Assembly: GCA_038238915.1 (NCBI GenBank)
Contig: JBBSFH010000001.1
Coordinates: 225,700-289,699 of the forward strand
Source of the DNA: JAVVHE01 sp038238915
Lineage (GTDB): Bacteria; Pseudomonadota; Alphaproteobacteria; Sphingomonadales; Sphingomonadaceae
Direction: 5' to 3'
DNA: 64,000 nucleotides
Under the pieces are notes generated by a model. The model ran no database searches. It was given only the letters and a program-made list of their open reading frames with translations, and was not told the DNA's origin. Positions 26,360-34,405 of the stretch are shown piece after piece. Positions within the stretch are counted from its first letter, which is position 1; every line of letters begins with the position of its first letter. The translations under genes and the position numbers were made by a program.

Positions 26360-27124
26360 CTACGCCGCCCGCGCCACCACCGCCCCATCGCCGTCGAGCG
26401 CATAGCCCGCCGAACGCACGGTGCGGATCAGATCGGGGAGATCGTCGCCGTTGATCGCCTTCCTCAGTCGCCGGATGTGCACGTCCACGGTGCGCTGCTC
26501 GACATACACGTCGCGCCCCCACACCGCGTCAAGCAGTTGTTCGCGGCTGAAGACGCGGCCCGGGTTCTCCAGAAAATGGCGCAGCAGGCGAAACTCGGTC
26601 GGCCCGAGCGCGAGCGCCACGCCACCGCGCAAAACCTTGTGGGCGGCCGTATCCATCGTCACGTCGGCGAACTCGAGCAACCCGCCCGACAAGGCAGGCC
26701 GCAGCCGCCGCAGCACCGCGCGCACGCGGGCGATCAGCTCGCGCGGCGAAAACGGCTTGGTCACATAATCGTCCGCGCCCGTCTCCAGCCCCCGGATACG
26801 GTCCGCCTCCTCGGCGCGCGCGGTCAGCATCACGATCGGCAGGTTGGCGGTCTTGGCCCCCCGGCGCAGGCGGCGACAGACCTCGATCCCGCTCAGATTG
26901 GCGATCATCCAGTCGAGGACCACCAGATCGGGCTTGTCCTCCTCCGCCATCAACAGCGCCTCCTCGCCTTCGCCGGTCTGGACGACGTCGAACCCCTCCT
27001 TCTCGAAGTTGTATGTGGCGAGCTCGACCAGATTGGCGTCGTCCTCCACGAGCAAAATCCTGGGCCGCGGCGCGTTTGCGGGCGGGGCTTCAGCAAAGGC
27101 CGGGGCATCCATTTCGCGGATCAT
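26360..27124 (-). CDS. phoB: Phosphate regulon response regulator PhoB
   Basis: An OmpR-type response regulator of 254 residues that activates phosphate-starvation genes. The receiver domain has the acidic pocket EDD (27-29), the phosphoacceptor D71 (LVVLDWMI), the conserved T101 region and K123 (YVTKPFS). The winged-helix effector domain contains GPTEFRLLRHFLENPGRVFSREQLLDAVWG and VDVHIRRLRKAI, characteristic of PhoB. The first ~20 residues are an extra tail before PRILLVEDD, so a later start is possible. The ATG overlaps the phoU stop by 4 bases. PhoR, the partner kinase, is not in the window. Confidence 0.95.
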   Translation of the reverse strand: MIREMDAPAFAEAPPANAPRPRILLVEDDANLVELATYNFEKEGFDVVQTGEGEEALLMAEEDKPDLVVLDWMIANLSGIEVCRRLRRGAKTANLPIVMLTARAEEADRIRGLETGADDYVTKPFSPRELIARVRAVLRRLRPALSGGLLEFADVTMDTAAHKVLRGGVALALGPTEFRLLRHFLENPGRVFSREQLLDAVWGRDVYVEQRTVDVHIRRLRKAINGDDLPDLIRTVRSAGYALDGDGAVVARAA

Positions 27125-27843
27125 CGATCGATCTCCGGTTGCGCCATCGCGTAGTGGGTATCGTCGCCCTTGGGCCGCTCGGCGATCTGCTTGCCGGTCA
27201 CGCTGAAATACACCACCTCGGCGATGTTGGTCGCATGATCGCCCACGCGTTCGAGGTTTTTCGCCACGAACAGCAGATGCGCGCTTGGCGTGATGTGGTG
27301 CGGGTTTTCCATCATGTAGGTCAGCAGCGTTCGAAACAGCGCCGCGTAAAGATCGTCCACAACGCGGTCGCGCTCGGTCACCTCGATCGCCAGTTCGGCG
27401 TCGCGGTCGGCGTACGCATCGAGCGCGTCCTTGACCATGCGGGCCACCGCACGGCCCATTTCGGGGATGATCACGCTCGGCTGGATCGGACTCGATTGTG
27501 CGAGCACGGTCGAACGCTTGGCGATGTTCGTCGCGTAATCGCCGACGCGTTCGAGCATGTGGCCGATCTTGAGCGCGGCGATGATCTCGCGCAGATCGTC
27601 TGCCATTGGCGCGCGCAAAGCGATCGTGGTGATCGCGAGCTTCTCCGCCTCGGCCTCAAGCGCGTCGATTCGCTTGTCGTCGGCAACCACGCGCATCGCG
27701 CTATCGACGTCGCGCCGCACCAGCGCATCGATCGCAGCGTTGATCTGCGCCTCCACCAGCCCGCCCATCTCGCCGATCAGCGTGCGCAGATGCTGGAGAT
27801 CGTCGTCGAAGGACTTGAAGGTATGGCTGGAGATCTGGCTCAT
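27121..27843 (-). CDS. phoU: Phosphate transport system regulatory protein PhoU
   Basis: PhoU is a helical repressor that links the Pst transporter to the PhoR-PhoB two-component system. The 240-residue product has the two PhoU three-helix repeats with their metal-binding signature regions (AKRSTVLAQ near the first; ERVGDHATNIAE in the second, where E/D-x-x-x-D residues bind metal). The ATG at 27843 (MSQISSHTFKSFDDDL) matches the family start; an upstream ATG at 27861 is less likely. phoB follows with a 4-base overlap. It diverges from pstS across the Pho-box region. Confidence 0.95.
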   Translation of the reverse strand: MSQISSHTFKSFDDDLQHLRTLIGEMGGLVEAQINAAIDALVRRDVDSAMRVVADDKRIDALEAEAEKLAITTIALRAPMADDLREIIAALKIGHMLERVGDYATNIAKRSTVLAQSSPIQPSVIIPEMGRAVARMVKDALDAYADRDAELAIEVTERDRVVDDLYAALFRTLLTYMMENPHHITPSAHLLFVAKNLERVGDHATNIAEVVYFSVTGKQIAERPKGDDTHYAMAQPEIDR

Positions 27844-27963
27844 GCCGCTGCGCCCCATCATCGGATCCGTGCGTCAGCCGAAGCGGCAGGGGCACGCCTC
27901 CCACCCCTTACCCATTCCAGTTCAAATACAAAAGGCGGCGCAAAACAGCAGCAGTTACCAATT

Positions 27964-27981
27964 CTGTCACAATTCTTTCAT
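27964..27981 (+). promoter_or_regulatory. Pho box (PhoB binding site) upstream of pstS
   Basis: The sequence CTGTCAC-AATT-CTTTCAT matches the known PhoB direct repeat (CTGTCAT-N4-CTGTCAT) at 12 of 14 half-site positions with the correct 11-base period. It lies about 92 bases upstream of the pstS ATG and about 120 from the divergent phoU ATG. A weaker third half-site sharing the AATT spacer may precede it (27953-27963). A possible -10 element (tatagg) lies at 28004-28009. Confidence 0.85.
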
Positions 27982-28073
27982 ACACTGGGCGCGCGCGCTT
28001 GAGTATAGGGACGGCGCACCGGTGCCGTCTCTGGCCGCGCCGGGTCAAATCTTTACGAGCGAGAGGAATGCCG

Positions 28074-29096
28074 ATGAAGCGGATCTTTGAAACGACGCTG
28101 GCGCTGGCTGCAATGGCACTCGCCGCGTCCACCGCGCACGCCGCCGACATCACGGGCGCGGGATCCTCTTTCGTCGAGCCGATCATGTCGCGCTGGTCCG
28201 CCGATTACAACAAGATCACCGGGGACCGGGTGAATTATCAGCCCAACGGCTCGGGTGCGGGCATCGCCGCGATCAAGGCGGGCACGGTCGATTTCGGAGC
28301 ATCCGATCAGCCGCTCGGTTCGGCCGAACTCGCCGCCGCCGGCCTCGCGCAGTTCCCCGTCGTGATCGGCGGCATCCTGCCCGTGGTCAACATCGCGGGC
28401 GTGGCACCCGGCGCGCTGCACTTCTCGGGCGCACTGCTTGCAGACGTGCTCATGGGCCGCATCACGAAGTGGAACGATCCCGCGATCGTCAAGCTCAACC
28501 GGGGCGTGAAGCTCCCCGATGCCGCGATCACGGTGGTCCACCGCGCCGATGGTTCGGGCACCACGTTCAACCTCACCCATTATCTCGCGCAGGTCAGCCC
28601 GGCGTGGAAGGCGGGTCCGGGCGAGGGCAAGACGGTCAACTGGCCCGCCGCGTCGATCGGCGGCAAGCAGAATGCGGGCGTCGCGCAGGCGGTCAAGCAG
28701 ACCGCCAACTCGATCGGCTATGTCGAATACGCCTATGTCGTCGAAAACAAGATGACATACGCGCTGGTGTCGAACGCCGATGGCCGCTTCGTCATGCCCA
28801 ACGCCGCCTCGTTCGGTGCCGCCGCCGCGCGCGCGCCGTGGGACCGCGCTTCGGACTTCAATCTCGTCATGACCAACGCACCTGGTCCCAAAGCCTGGCC
28901 GATCACCGCGACCACTTTCGTGCTCGTTTACAAGCACCCCCAGGCGGAAAAGGCCGCGAGTTCGGCGGCGGCGATGAAGTTCTTCCGCTGGGCGCTTGCC
29001 AAAGGCACCGCGCAGGCAGCCGCGCTCAACTACGTGGCTTTGCCGCCCGCGCTCGTCGGTCGCGTCAACAGCTACGTCACCGCCAACATCAAGTAA
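28074..29096 (+). CDS. pstS: Phosphate ABC transporter, substrate-binding protein PstS
   Basis: This is the periplasmic phosphate-binding protein of the high-affinity Pst system. The 340-residue product has a signal peptide (MKRIFETTLALAAMALAASTAHA) and begins the mature part with ADITGAGSSFVEPI, the phosphate-binding loop. Further contacts come from VDFGASDQPL and the HRADGSGTTFNLTHYL segment. The ATG at 28074 follows a gagagga ribosome-binding site; upstream in-frame ATGs would lengthen the signal without reason. It is the first gene of pstSCAB and lies behind the Pho box. Confidence 0.97.
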   Translation: MKRIFETTLALAAMALAASTAHAADITGAGSSFVEPIMSRWSADYNKITGDRVNYQPNGSGAGIAAIKAGTVDFGASDQPLGSAELAAAGLAQFPVVIGGILPVVNIAGVAPGALHFSGALLADVLMGRITKWNDPAIVKLNRGVKLPDAAITVVHRADGSGTTFNLTHYLAQVSPAWKAGPGEGKTVNWPAASIGGKQNAGVAQAVKQTANSIGYVEYAYVVENKMTYALVSNADGRFVMPNAASFGAAAARAPWDRASDFNLVMTNAPGPKAWPITATTFVLVYKHPQAEKAASSAAAMKFFRWALAKGTAQAAALNYVALPPALVGRVNSYVTANIK

Positions 29097-29119
29097 GCGC
29101 GCGGCCCTAGGCGTCACCG

Positions 29120-30121
29120 ATGGACGCGACCGCTCTCCCCGTGCCCCGCCCGGTGGCCGCTCACGCAGAATCGCCGTTGCCCGCCCGGCGACTGAGCGAT
29201 GGCGGCGGGGACCGTGTCTTCGCGGGGATCACGCGCACGGCTGCGTGGGGTGTGTTCCTGCTGCTGATCGGCATCGCCGGATCGATGTTCTGGGGTGGAC
29301 GGCAAGCCTTCCAGACGTTCGGCCTGCACTTCCTGATCAGTGACGCATGGGACGTCGGCCGCGATCAATATGGCGCGCTGATCCCGATTTTCGGCACGCT
29401 CGCCAGTTCGGCGATCGCGATGCTGATCGCGGTGCCCACATCGTTCGGCATCGCGGTGTTCCTCGCCGAAGTCGCGCCGCGCTGGGTGCGCTCGCCGATC
29501 GCAATCGCGGTCGAACTGCTGGCCGCCGTGCCGAGCATCGTCTACGGCATGTGGGGGCTGTTCTTCTTCGCGCCGGTCATGTCCGCGCGGGTGGAGCCGT
29601 GGCTGATCGCGCATGTCGGTCCGCTGCCCATCCTCGGCCCGCTGTTCCAGGGCGCGCCGATCGGGATCGGGATGCTGACCGCGGGCATCATCCTCGCGAT
29701 CATGATCATCCCGTTCATCTCGTCGGTGATGCGCGACGTATTCCAGGCGATCCCGCCCGCGCTGCGCGAATCGGCGTTCGCGCTGGGGGCGACCCCGTGG
29801 GAGGTGGTGCGCCGCGTCACGCTCCCGCACACGCGCTCCGCCGTGGTCGGCGCGGTTTTCCTCGGGCTGGGTCGCGCGCTCGGCGAGACGATGGCGGTGA
29901 CGTTCGTGATCGGCAATTCGTTCAACTTCTCGAAATCGCTGCTCGCGCCGGGCAATTCCATCGCGTCCGCGATCGCCAATGAGTTCGCCGAAGCCGAAGG
30001 ATTGCACCGCTCCGCTTTGATCGCGATCGGCTTCCTGCTGTTCGTCGTCACCTTCATCGTGCTCGCGATCGCCAAGCTGATGCTCGCGCGGCTGTCGCGG
30101 ACCGAAGGACGTGCCGCATGA
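29120..30121 (+). CDS. pstC: Phosphate ABC transporter, permease PstC
   Basis: This is the inner-membrane permease subunit that pairs with PstA. The 333-residue protein has a cytoplasmic tail of ~35 residues followed by about six transmembrane helices. The binding-protein-dependent permease (EAA-type) loop is visible as LRESAFALGATPWEVVRRVTLPHTR, followed by the GLGRALGETMAVTFV helix. It starts 23 bases after the pstS stop and its last bases overlap the pstA ATG by 4, indicating coupled translation. Confidence 0.95.
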   Translation: MDATALPVPRPVAAHAESPLPARRLSDGGGDRVFAGITRTAAWGVFLLLIGIAGSMFWGGRQAFQTFGLHFLISDAWDVGRDQYGALIPIFGTLASSAIAMLIAVPTSFGIAVFLAEVAPRWVRSPIAIAVELLAAVPSIVYGMWGLFFFAPVMSARVEPWLIAHVGPLPILGPLFQGAPIGIGMLTAGIILAIMIIPFISSVMRDVFQAIPPALRESAFALGATPWEVVRRVTLPHTRSAVVGAVFLGLGRALGETMAVTFVIGNSFNFSKSLLAPGNSIASAIANEFAEAEGLHRSALIAIGFLLFVVTFIVLAIAKLMLARLSRTEGRAA

Positions 30122-30969
30122 TCATCGCGCCCGGCCTTCTCGCGCGCCGCAAGACGGTGAACGTGATCGCGCTGATCGCCGCGACCGCGACCACGGTGTT
30201 CGGCCTGTTCTGGCTGGCGTGGATATTGTGGACCACGTTCAGCCAGGGCGCGGCCGCGCTCAGCCCCCGCCTCTTCACCGAGATGACCCCGCCGCCCGGC
30301 TCCGAAGGGGGCCTGCTGAACGCACTCTTCGGCAGCTTCGTCATGGTCGCATTGGGCGTGGTGATCGGCACGCCGATCGGCGTGCTCGCGGGCACCTACC
30401 TCGCCGAATACGGCCGTGCGTCGAAGCTCGCCAACACGATCCGCTTCGTGAACGATATCTTGCTCAGCGCGCCGTCGATCCTGATCGGCCTGTTCGTCTA
30501 CGAACTCGTCGTCGCCCAGCAGGGCCATTATTCCGCGCTCGCGGGCGGCATCGCGCTCGCCATCATCCTCATCCCCGTGGTCGTGCGCACCAGCGACGAG
30601 GCGCTGCGCCTCGTGCCCAACCAGATGCGCGAAGCCGCGCTCGCACTCGGTGTGCCGCAATGGAAAGTCACCACGCGGATCATCTACCGCGCGGGCGTAA
30701 CGGGCATCATGACGGGCATCCTGCTCGCGGTCGCGCGCATTTCGGGCGAGACCGCACCGCTGCTGTTCACCGCGCTCGGCAATCAATATTGGAGTGCGGA
30801 CCTGAACGCGCCGATGGCCAACATCCCGACCGCGATCTACAATTACGCGAACGCCCCGCAGGATGAGGCGCATGTGCTCGCCTGGGCGGGTGCGTTCGTC
30901 ATCACCGCGTTCGTCCTGCTGCTCAACATCGTCGTGCGCTTCTTCCTCCGGACAAGGACACCCCGGTGA
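30118..30969 (+). CDS. pstA: Phosphate ABC transporter, permease PstA
   Basis: This is the second permease subunit of the Pst transporter. The 283-residue length matches the enterobacterial form rather than the ~430-residue form common in other alphaproteobacteria. The EAA loop reads MREAALALGVPQWKVTTRII, followed by GILLAVARISGETAPLLFTAL. Six transmembrane helices can be traced. It overlaps pstC by 4 bases, and its stop overlaps the pstB GTG by 4 bases. Confidence 0.95.
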   Translation: MIIAPGLLARRKTVNVIALIAATATTVFGLFWLAWILWTTFSQGAAALSPRLFTEMTPPPGSEGGLLNALFGSFVMVALGVVIGTPIGVLAGTYLAEYGRASKLANTIRFVNDILLSAPSILIGLFVYELVVAQQGHYSALAGGIALAIILIPVVVRTSDEALRLVPNQMREAALALGVPQWKVTTRIIYRAGVTGIMTGILLAVARISGETAPLLFTALGNQYWSADLNAPMANIPTAIYNYANAPQDEAHVLAWAGAFVITAFVLLLNIVVRFFLRTRTPR

Positions 30970-31781
30970 ACGCCATCGCCTTTACCAGCGCCGACACCGC
31001 GCCGACCCCCGCCGCCAATCGCGCACCTGCGGTCAAGATCGGCCTCGACAATCTCGATTTCTATTATGGCCGGACGCACGCGCTAAAGGGCGTGTCGCTC
31101 GGCTTCAACGATGGCGAGATCACCGCGATCATCGGCCCGTCGGGGTGCGGCAAGTCCACGCTGCTGCGCACGATCAACCGGATCTTCGAACTCTACCCCG
31201 GCCAGCGCGCCACCGGCACGATCACGCTCGATGGACGCAACATCCTCGAACCCGCGTTCAGCCTGTCCGAACTGCGCGCGCGCGTCGGCATGGTGTTCCA
31301 GAAGCCGACCCCGTTTTCGCTATCGATCCACGACAATGTCGCCTTCGCGCTGCGCCACTACGAGCGCCTCAGCCGCGCCGAGGAGCGCGAGCGGGTGGAA
31401 ACCTCGCTCCGTCAGGCCGCGCTGTGGGACGAGGTCAAGGACAAGCTGAATGTGTCCGCGCTCGCACTCTCAGGCGGTCAGCAGCAGCGCCTGTGCATCG
31501 CGCGCGCGCTCGCGGTCCGGCCCGAAGTGGTGCTGCTCGACGAGCCGACGTCCGCGCTCGATCCGATCTCGACCGCGAAGATCGAGGAACTGCTGGTCGA
31601 GCAGGCGGCGAACTTCACCTTCATCATCGTCACGCACAATCTGCAGCAGGCCGCGCGCCTCGCGCACCGCACCGCCTTCCTGCTCGATGGCCAGCTGGTC
31701 GAAATCGGCGACCGCGAGCAGATTTTCGTCAACCCGCAGAACAGCCGCACGCGCGATTACGTGACCGGCCGGTTCGGGTAG
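30966..31781 (+). CDS. pstB: Phosphate ABC transporter, ATPase PstB
   Basis: This is the ATP-hydrolysing subunit of the Pst transporter. The 271-residue protein has Walker A GPSGCGKST, the signature LSGGQQQR, Walker B VVLLDEPTSALDP and the H-loop VTHNLQQA. The start is a GTG overlapping the pstA stop. The usual fifth gene of the cluster, phoU, is not downstream; it sits on the other strand ahead of pstS. A strong hairpin follows the stop. Confidence 0.97.
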   Translation: MNAIAFTSADTAPTPAANRAPAVKIGLDNLDFYYGRTHALKGVSLGFNDGEITAIIGPSGCGKSTLLRTINRIFELYPGQRATGTITLDGRNILEPAFSLSELRARVGMVFQKPTPFSLSIHDNVAFALRHYERLSRAEERERVETSLRQAALWDEVKDKLNVSALALSGGQQQRLCIARALAVRPEVVLLDEPTSALDPISTAKIEELLVEQAANFTFIIVTHNLQQAARLAHRTAFLLDGQLVEIGDREQIFVNPQNSRTRDYVTGRFG

Positions 31782-31802
31782 CGCTCCGCCAAACGCGTGC
31801 GA

Positions 31803-31834
31803 GCGGCGCGCGGGAACCTGCTCCCGCCCGCCGC
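31803..31834. terminator. Hairpin between convergent pstB and rplT
   Basis: A 13-bp stem with one mismatch (arms 31803-31815 and 31822-31834) closes a 6-base loop 21 bases after the pstB stop and 32 bases before the rplT stop on the opposite strand. No U-run follows on either side, so intrinsic termination is possible but not certain. Confidence 0.45.
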
Positions 31835-31866
31835 GTCACATCACGCGCCAGTCCGCCGTCTGCGGT

Positions 31867-32244
31867 TCAGGCCGCGATTGCCATCTCGGTGGGCAGCGCG
31901 CCCTTCACCCGCTCGACGATCGCCGCAAAGCTCGCGGGCTCGTTCATCGCCAGATCGGCCAGAACCTTGCGGTCCAGTTCCAACCCCAGCAGCTTGCAGC
32001 CGTGCATGAAGCGCCCGTAGGTCAGCCCCATCTCGCGCACGCCCGCGTTGATGCGCTGGATCCAGAGCGCGCGGAAGTTGCGCTTGCGCGTCTTGCGATC
32101 ACGATACGCATATTGACCCGCCTTCTCCACCGCCTGGCGGGCGATGCGGATGGTGTTCTTGCGACGGCCGTAGAAGCCCTTCGCCTGTTCCAATACCCGC
32201 TTGTGGCGGGCGTGCGCGGCAACACCGCGTTTTACACGTGCCAT
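31867..32244 (-). CDS. rplT: 50S ribosomal protein L20
   Basis: L20 is an assembly-initiating protein of the large subunit. The 125-residue product is slightly longer than the usual ~118 because of an Ala-rich C-terminal tail. The basic N-terminus MARVKRGVAAHARHKRVLEQ, the AYRDRKTRKRNFRALWI core and the NPEELA-type C-terminal helix are clear. It follows rpmI by 11 bases. infC, which usually precedes rpmI-rplT, is not adjacent here. Confidence 0.97.
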   Translation of the reverse strand: MARVKRGVAAHARHKRVLEQAKGFYGRRKNTIRIARQAVEKAGQYAYRDRKTRKRNFRALWIQRINAGVREMGLTYGRFMHGCKLLGLELDRKVLADLAMNEPASFAAIVERVKGALPTEMAIAA

Positions 32245-32255
32245 CTAAGCGTCTC

Positions 32256-32459
32256 CTATTTCAGGCCGTACGGGGCCCAGAGCTTGATCGTCGGCGTATC
32301 CGCCGCGCTCAGCACCTTGGTCCCGCGATTGGTGCGGATATATTTGCTATTGTGGCTGATGAGCCGGTGACGCTTGCCCGCGACCCCGTGCTTCACTTTG
32401 CCCGTCGCGGTGATCTTGAATCGCTTCTTGACCCCGCTCTTGGTCTTGAGTTTGGGCAT
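32256..32459 (-). CDS. rpmI: 50S ribosomal protein L35
   Basis: L35 is a small basic protein of the large subunit. The 67-residue product MPKLKTKSGVKKRFKITATG contains the typical HRLISHNSKYIRTNRGTKVL segment. The ATG at 32459 follows a gaggga ribosome-binding site; the longer open frame upstream is not real coding sequence. It pairs with rplT downstream. The ~165 bases upstream hold no infC and no visible gene. Confidence 0.97.
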   Translation of the reverse strand: MPKLKTKSGVKKRFKITATGKVKHGVAGKRHRLISHNSKYIRTNRGTKVLSAADTPTIKLWAPYGLK

Positions 32460-32627
32460 TTGTCCCTCCTTGGGCGCAAAATGGATCGCCACGGCAGCCC
32501 GTGCGCGCTGTACCCGAGGGTCAGCACATAGCCGGGCGATCCTGCTAGTCGAAGCCTCGCGCCATACGCGGGGCGGGCGGGGGATGCAAGCCGGCGGTCG
32601 GCCGGTGCAGCGTCGAAGCATTTGGAG

Positions 32628-33044
32628 TCAGTGTTTGTCGACCGGCCCCACGTCCATCCCGTCGTAGATCAGCGGCGGGTGCTGGTCGGCGAAATCGTAG
32701 AGCGCGTGATTGGTAGTATCGAGGCTGGCAGCCGTTTGCCGTTCGATACGCTCGGCATGAAGCCAGAACAGACCCGCATCGTCTTTGTGCGTCTCCACGA
32801 TGCGATAGCCCATTTTTGCGAGCAAAGGCGAAGCGTCATCGAGCGTGTGGCGGTCCGGCGCTGTAAAGAAATAACCCCAGAGCAGGGGTCCGTCGCGATA
32901 CCACGGCGCCTGCTGGCGCATCGAGGCGAACATCCGCTTGATCTGCTCCAGGCCGATCCGTGGCTTTGGCGGACCCGGTGCGCCCGCACCGGTTGCTAGC
33001 GTCATCGCCAGGACACCAAGAACGAAGGCGCGCGACGGGCGCAT
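32628..33044 (-). CDS. Exported RraB-like domain protein
   Basis: A 138-residue protein with a probable signal peptide (MRPSRAFVLGVLAMTLATGAGA). The remaining ~110 residues resemble the RraB/PF06877 fold: GYFFTAPDRHTLDDASPLLAKMGYRIVETHKDDAGLFWL corresponds to the two-strand, one-helix repeat, and the ending LIYDGMDVGPVD resembles the family's YDGWGT. Classical RraB is a cytoplasmic inhibitor of RNase E, so export would imply another role. The ATG overlaps the ndh stop by 4 bases, showing coupling with ndh. The family assignment is by eye only and moderate. Confidence 0.65.
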   Translation of the reverse strand: MRPSRAFVLGVLAMTLATGAGAPGPPKPRIGLEQIKRMFASMRQQAPWYRDGPLLWGYFFTAPDRHTLDDASPLLAKMGYRIVETHKDDAGLFWLHAERIERQTAASLDTTNHALYDFADQHPPLIYDGMDVGPVDKH

Positions 33045-34360
33045 CAATGCAGCTTCAGCTTCGGCCGAATGATCGCGTTCGCATGCCCCAGCACGATCAT
33101 CGTCACCCCCTTCAGCCAGCCGTGGATGCCAATCAGGTGCATCCGGTACAGCGATTGATACACGAACCGCGCCAGCCGCCCCTCGATCGCCATGCGGCCG
33201 CCGACCAGATTGCCCATCAGCGAACCCACGGTCGAATAGCGGCTGAGTGACACCAGGCTGCCGTGATCGCGATATTCGAAATCGTGCAGCCGCCCGCCCT
33301 CGGTCATCGCGACCAGATTCTTGAACACCGTCGTCGCCATCTGGTGCGCGGCCTGCGCGCGCGGCGGGATCGGCTTGTCCGCGCCGGCAGGCGTGAAGCT
33401 CGCGCAATCGCCCAAAGCGAAGATGCGGTCGTCGCCCAGCGTCTGCATCGTCGGGCGCACGAGGAACTGGCCGATGCGGTTCGTCTCCAGCCCGCCATTC
33501 CCACCGCTCAGCGGCGCACCCCGCACCCCCGCCGCCCAGACCTTGAGGTCGGCGGCGATCCGCCCGCCATCCGCGGTGGCGATCGCGTCGGGTGTGACCT
33601 CGATCACCCTGGTCGCTTCGAGCACATGCACGCCGAGCGCTTCCAGCTCGGCTTTCGCCGCTTCGGCGAGCCGCTCGGGCAACGCGGGCAGGATACGCGG
33701 CCCCGCCTCGAGCAGGCTCACTTCGAGGCGGCTCTCGTCGAACACCTCGAGCCCATAATAGCCGAGCGCGGAGGCCGCGTTGTACAGTTCGGCCGCCAGC
33801 TCCACCCCCGTGGCGCCGCCGCCCACGATCGCAACCCTCACGCGCGCGTCCGATCCCGGATCGGCCGCCATGGCGCGCGAAACACGCAGGCAATGATCGA
33901 GCAGCTTGTTGCGGAAGCGATCGGCGGCGTGGCGATCGTCGAGGAAGATGCAGTTCTCCCGCGCGCCCGGCGTGCCGAAATCATTGCCGATCGATCCCAT
34001 CGCGAGCACGAGATAATCGTAGCGCACCCGGTGCGCGGCGATGAGTTCGCTGCCATCGTCATCGAGCAGCGGCGCGATCAAAACCTCGCGCGCCTGCGTG
34101 TCGATCCCCTCGCAGCGGCCGTAGAAATAGCGGTAGCCCCAGCGGTGGCAGTGGCTGCGATACCCCACCTCGTCCATATTGGCATCGAGCGACCCGGCGG
34201 CCACCTCGTGCAGCAGCGGCTTCCAGATGTGCGTGCGGTTTTTCTCGACCAGAATAATGTCGTGGGCTTTGCGCCCATAACGCGCACCCAGCCGCCGCGC
34301 GAGCTCAAGCCCCCCCGCGCCGCCGCCGACGATCACGATCTGAGTTTTGCGGTCCCCCAT
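33044..34360 (-). CDS. ndh: Type II NADH dehydrogenase (FAD-dependent, non-proton-pumping)
   Basis: NDH-2 oxidises NADH and reduces quinone at the inner membrane. The 438-residue product has two dinucleotide-binding motifs: GGGAGGLELARRLG for FAD and VAIVGGGATGVELAAEL for NADH. The FALGDCASF motif contacts FAD. The C-terminal amphipathic region (YQSLYRMHLIGIHGWLKGVTMIVLG) is the expected membrane anchor. The exported RraB-like gene overlaps its stop by 4 bases. The promoter should lie in the short gap to coaBC's 3' end. Confidence 0.95.
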   Translation of the reverse strand: MGDRKTQIVIVGGGAGGLELARRLGARYGRKAHDIILVEKNRTHIWKPLLHEVAAGSLDANMDEVGYRSHCHRWGYRYFYGRCEGIDTQAREVLIAPLLDDDGSELIAAHRVRYDYLVLAMGSIGNDFGTPGARENCIFLDDRHAADRFRNKLLDHCLRVSRAMAADPGSDARVRVAIVGGGATGVELAAELYNAASALGYYGLEVFDESRLEVSLLEAGPRILPALPERLAEAAKAELEALGVHVLEATRVIEVTPDAIATADGGRIAADLKVWAAGVRGAPLSGGNGGLETNRIGQFLVRPTMQTLGDDRIFALGDCASFTPAGADKPIPPRAQAAHQMATTVFKNLVAMTEGGRLHDFEYRDHGSLVSLSRYSTVGSLMGNLVGGRMAIEGRLARFVYQSLYRMHLIGIHGWLKGVTMIVLGHANAIIRPKLKLH

Positions 34361-34405
34361 CCGATTACGTTGACGCGGCCAGCGGTCACGTCAAGCGCAT
34401 CGCAG

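Noticed and set aside
32460..32627. Search for infC upstream of rpmI
   Set aside because: No IF-3-like sequence is present; the region is occupied by no recognisable gene and the next gene upstream is the RraB-like one.
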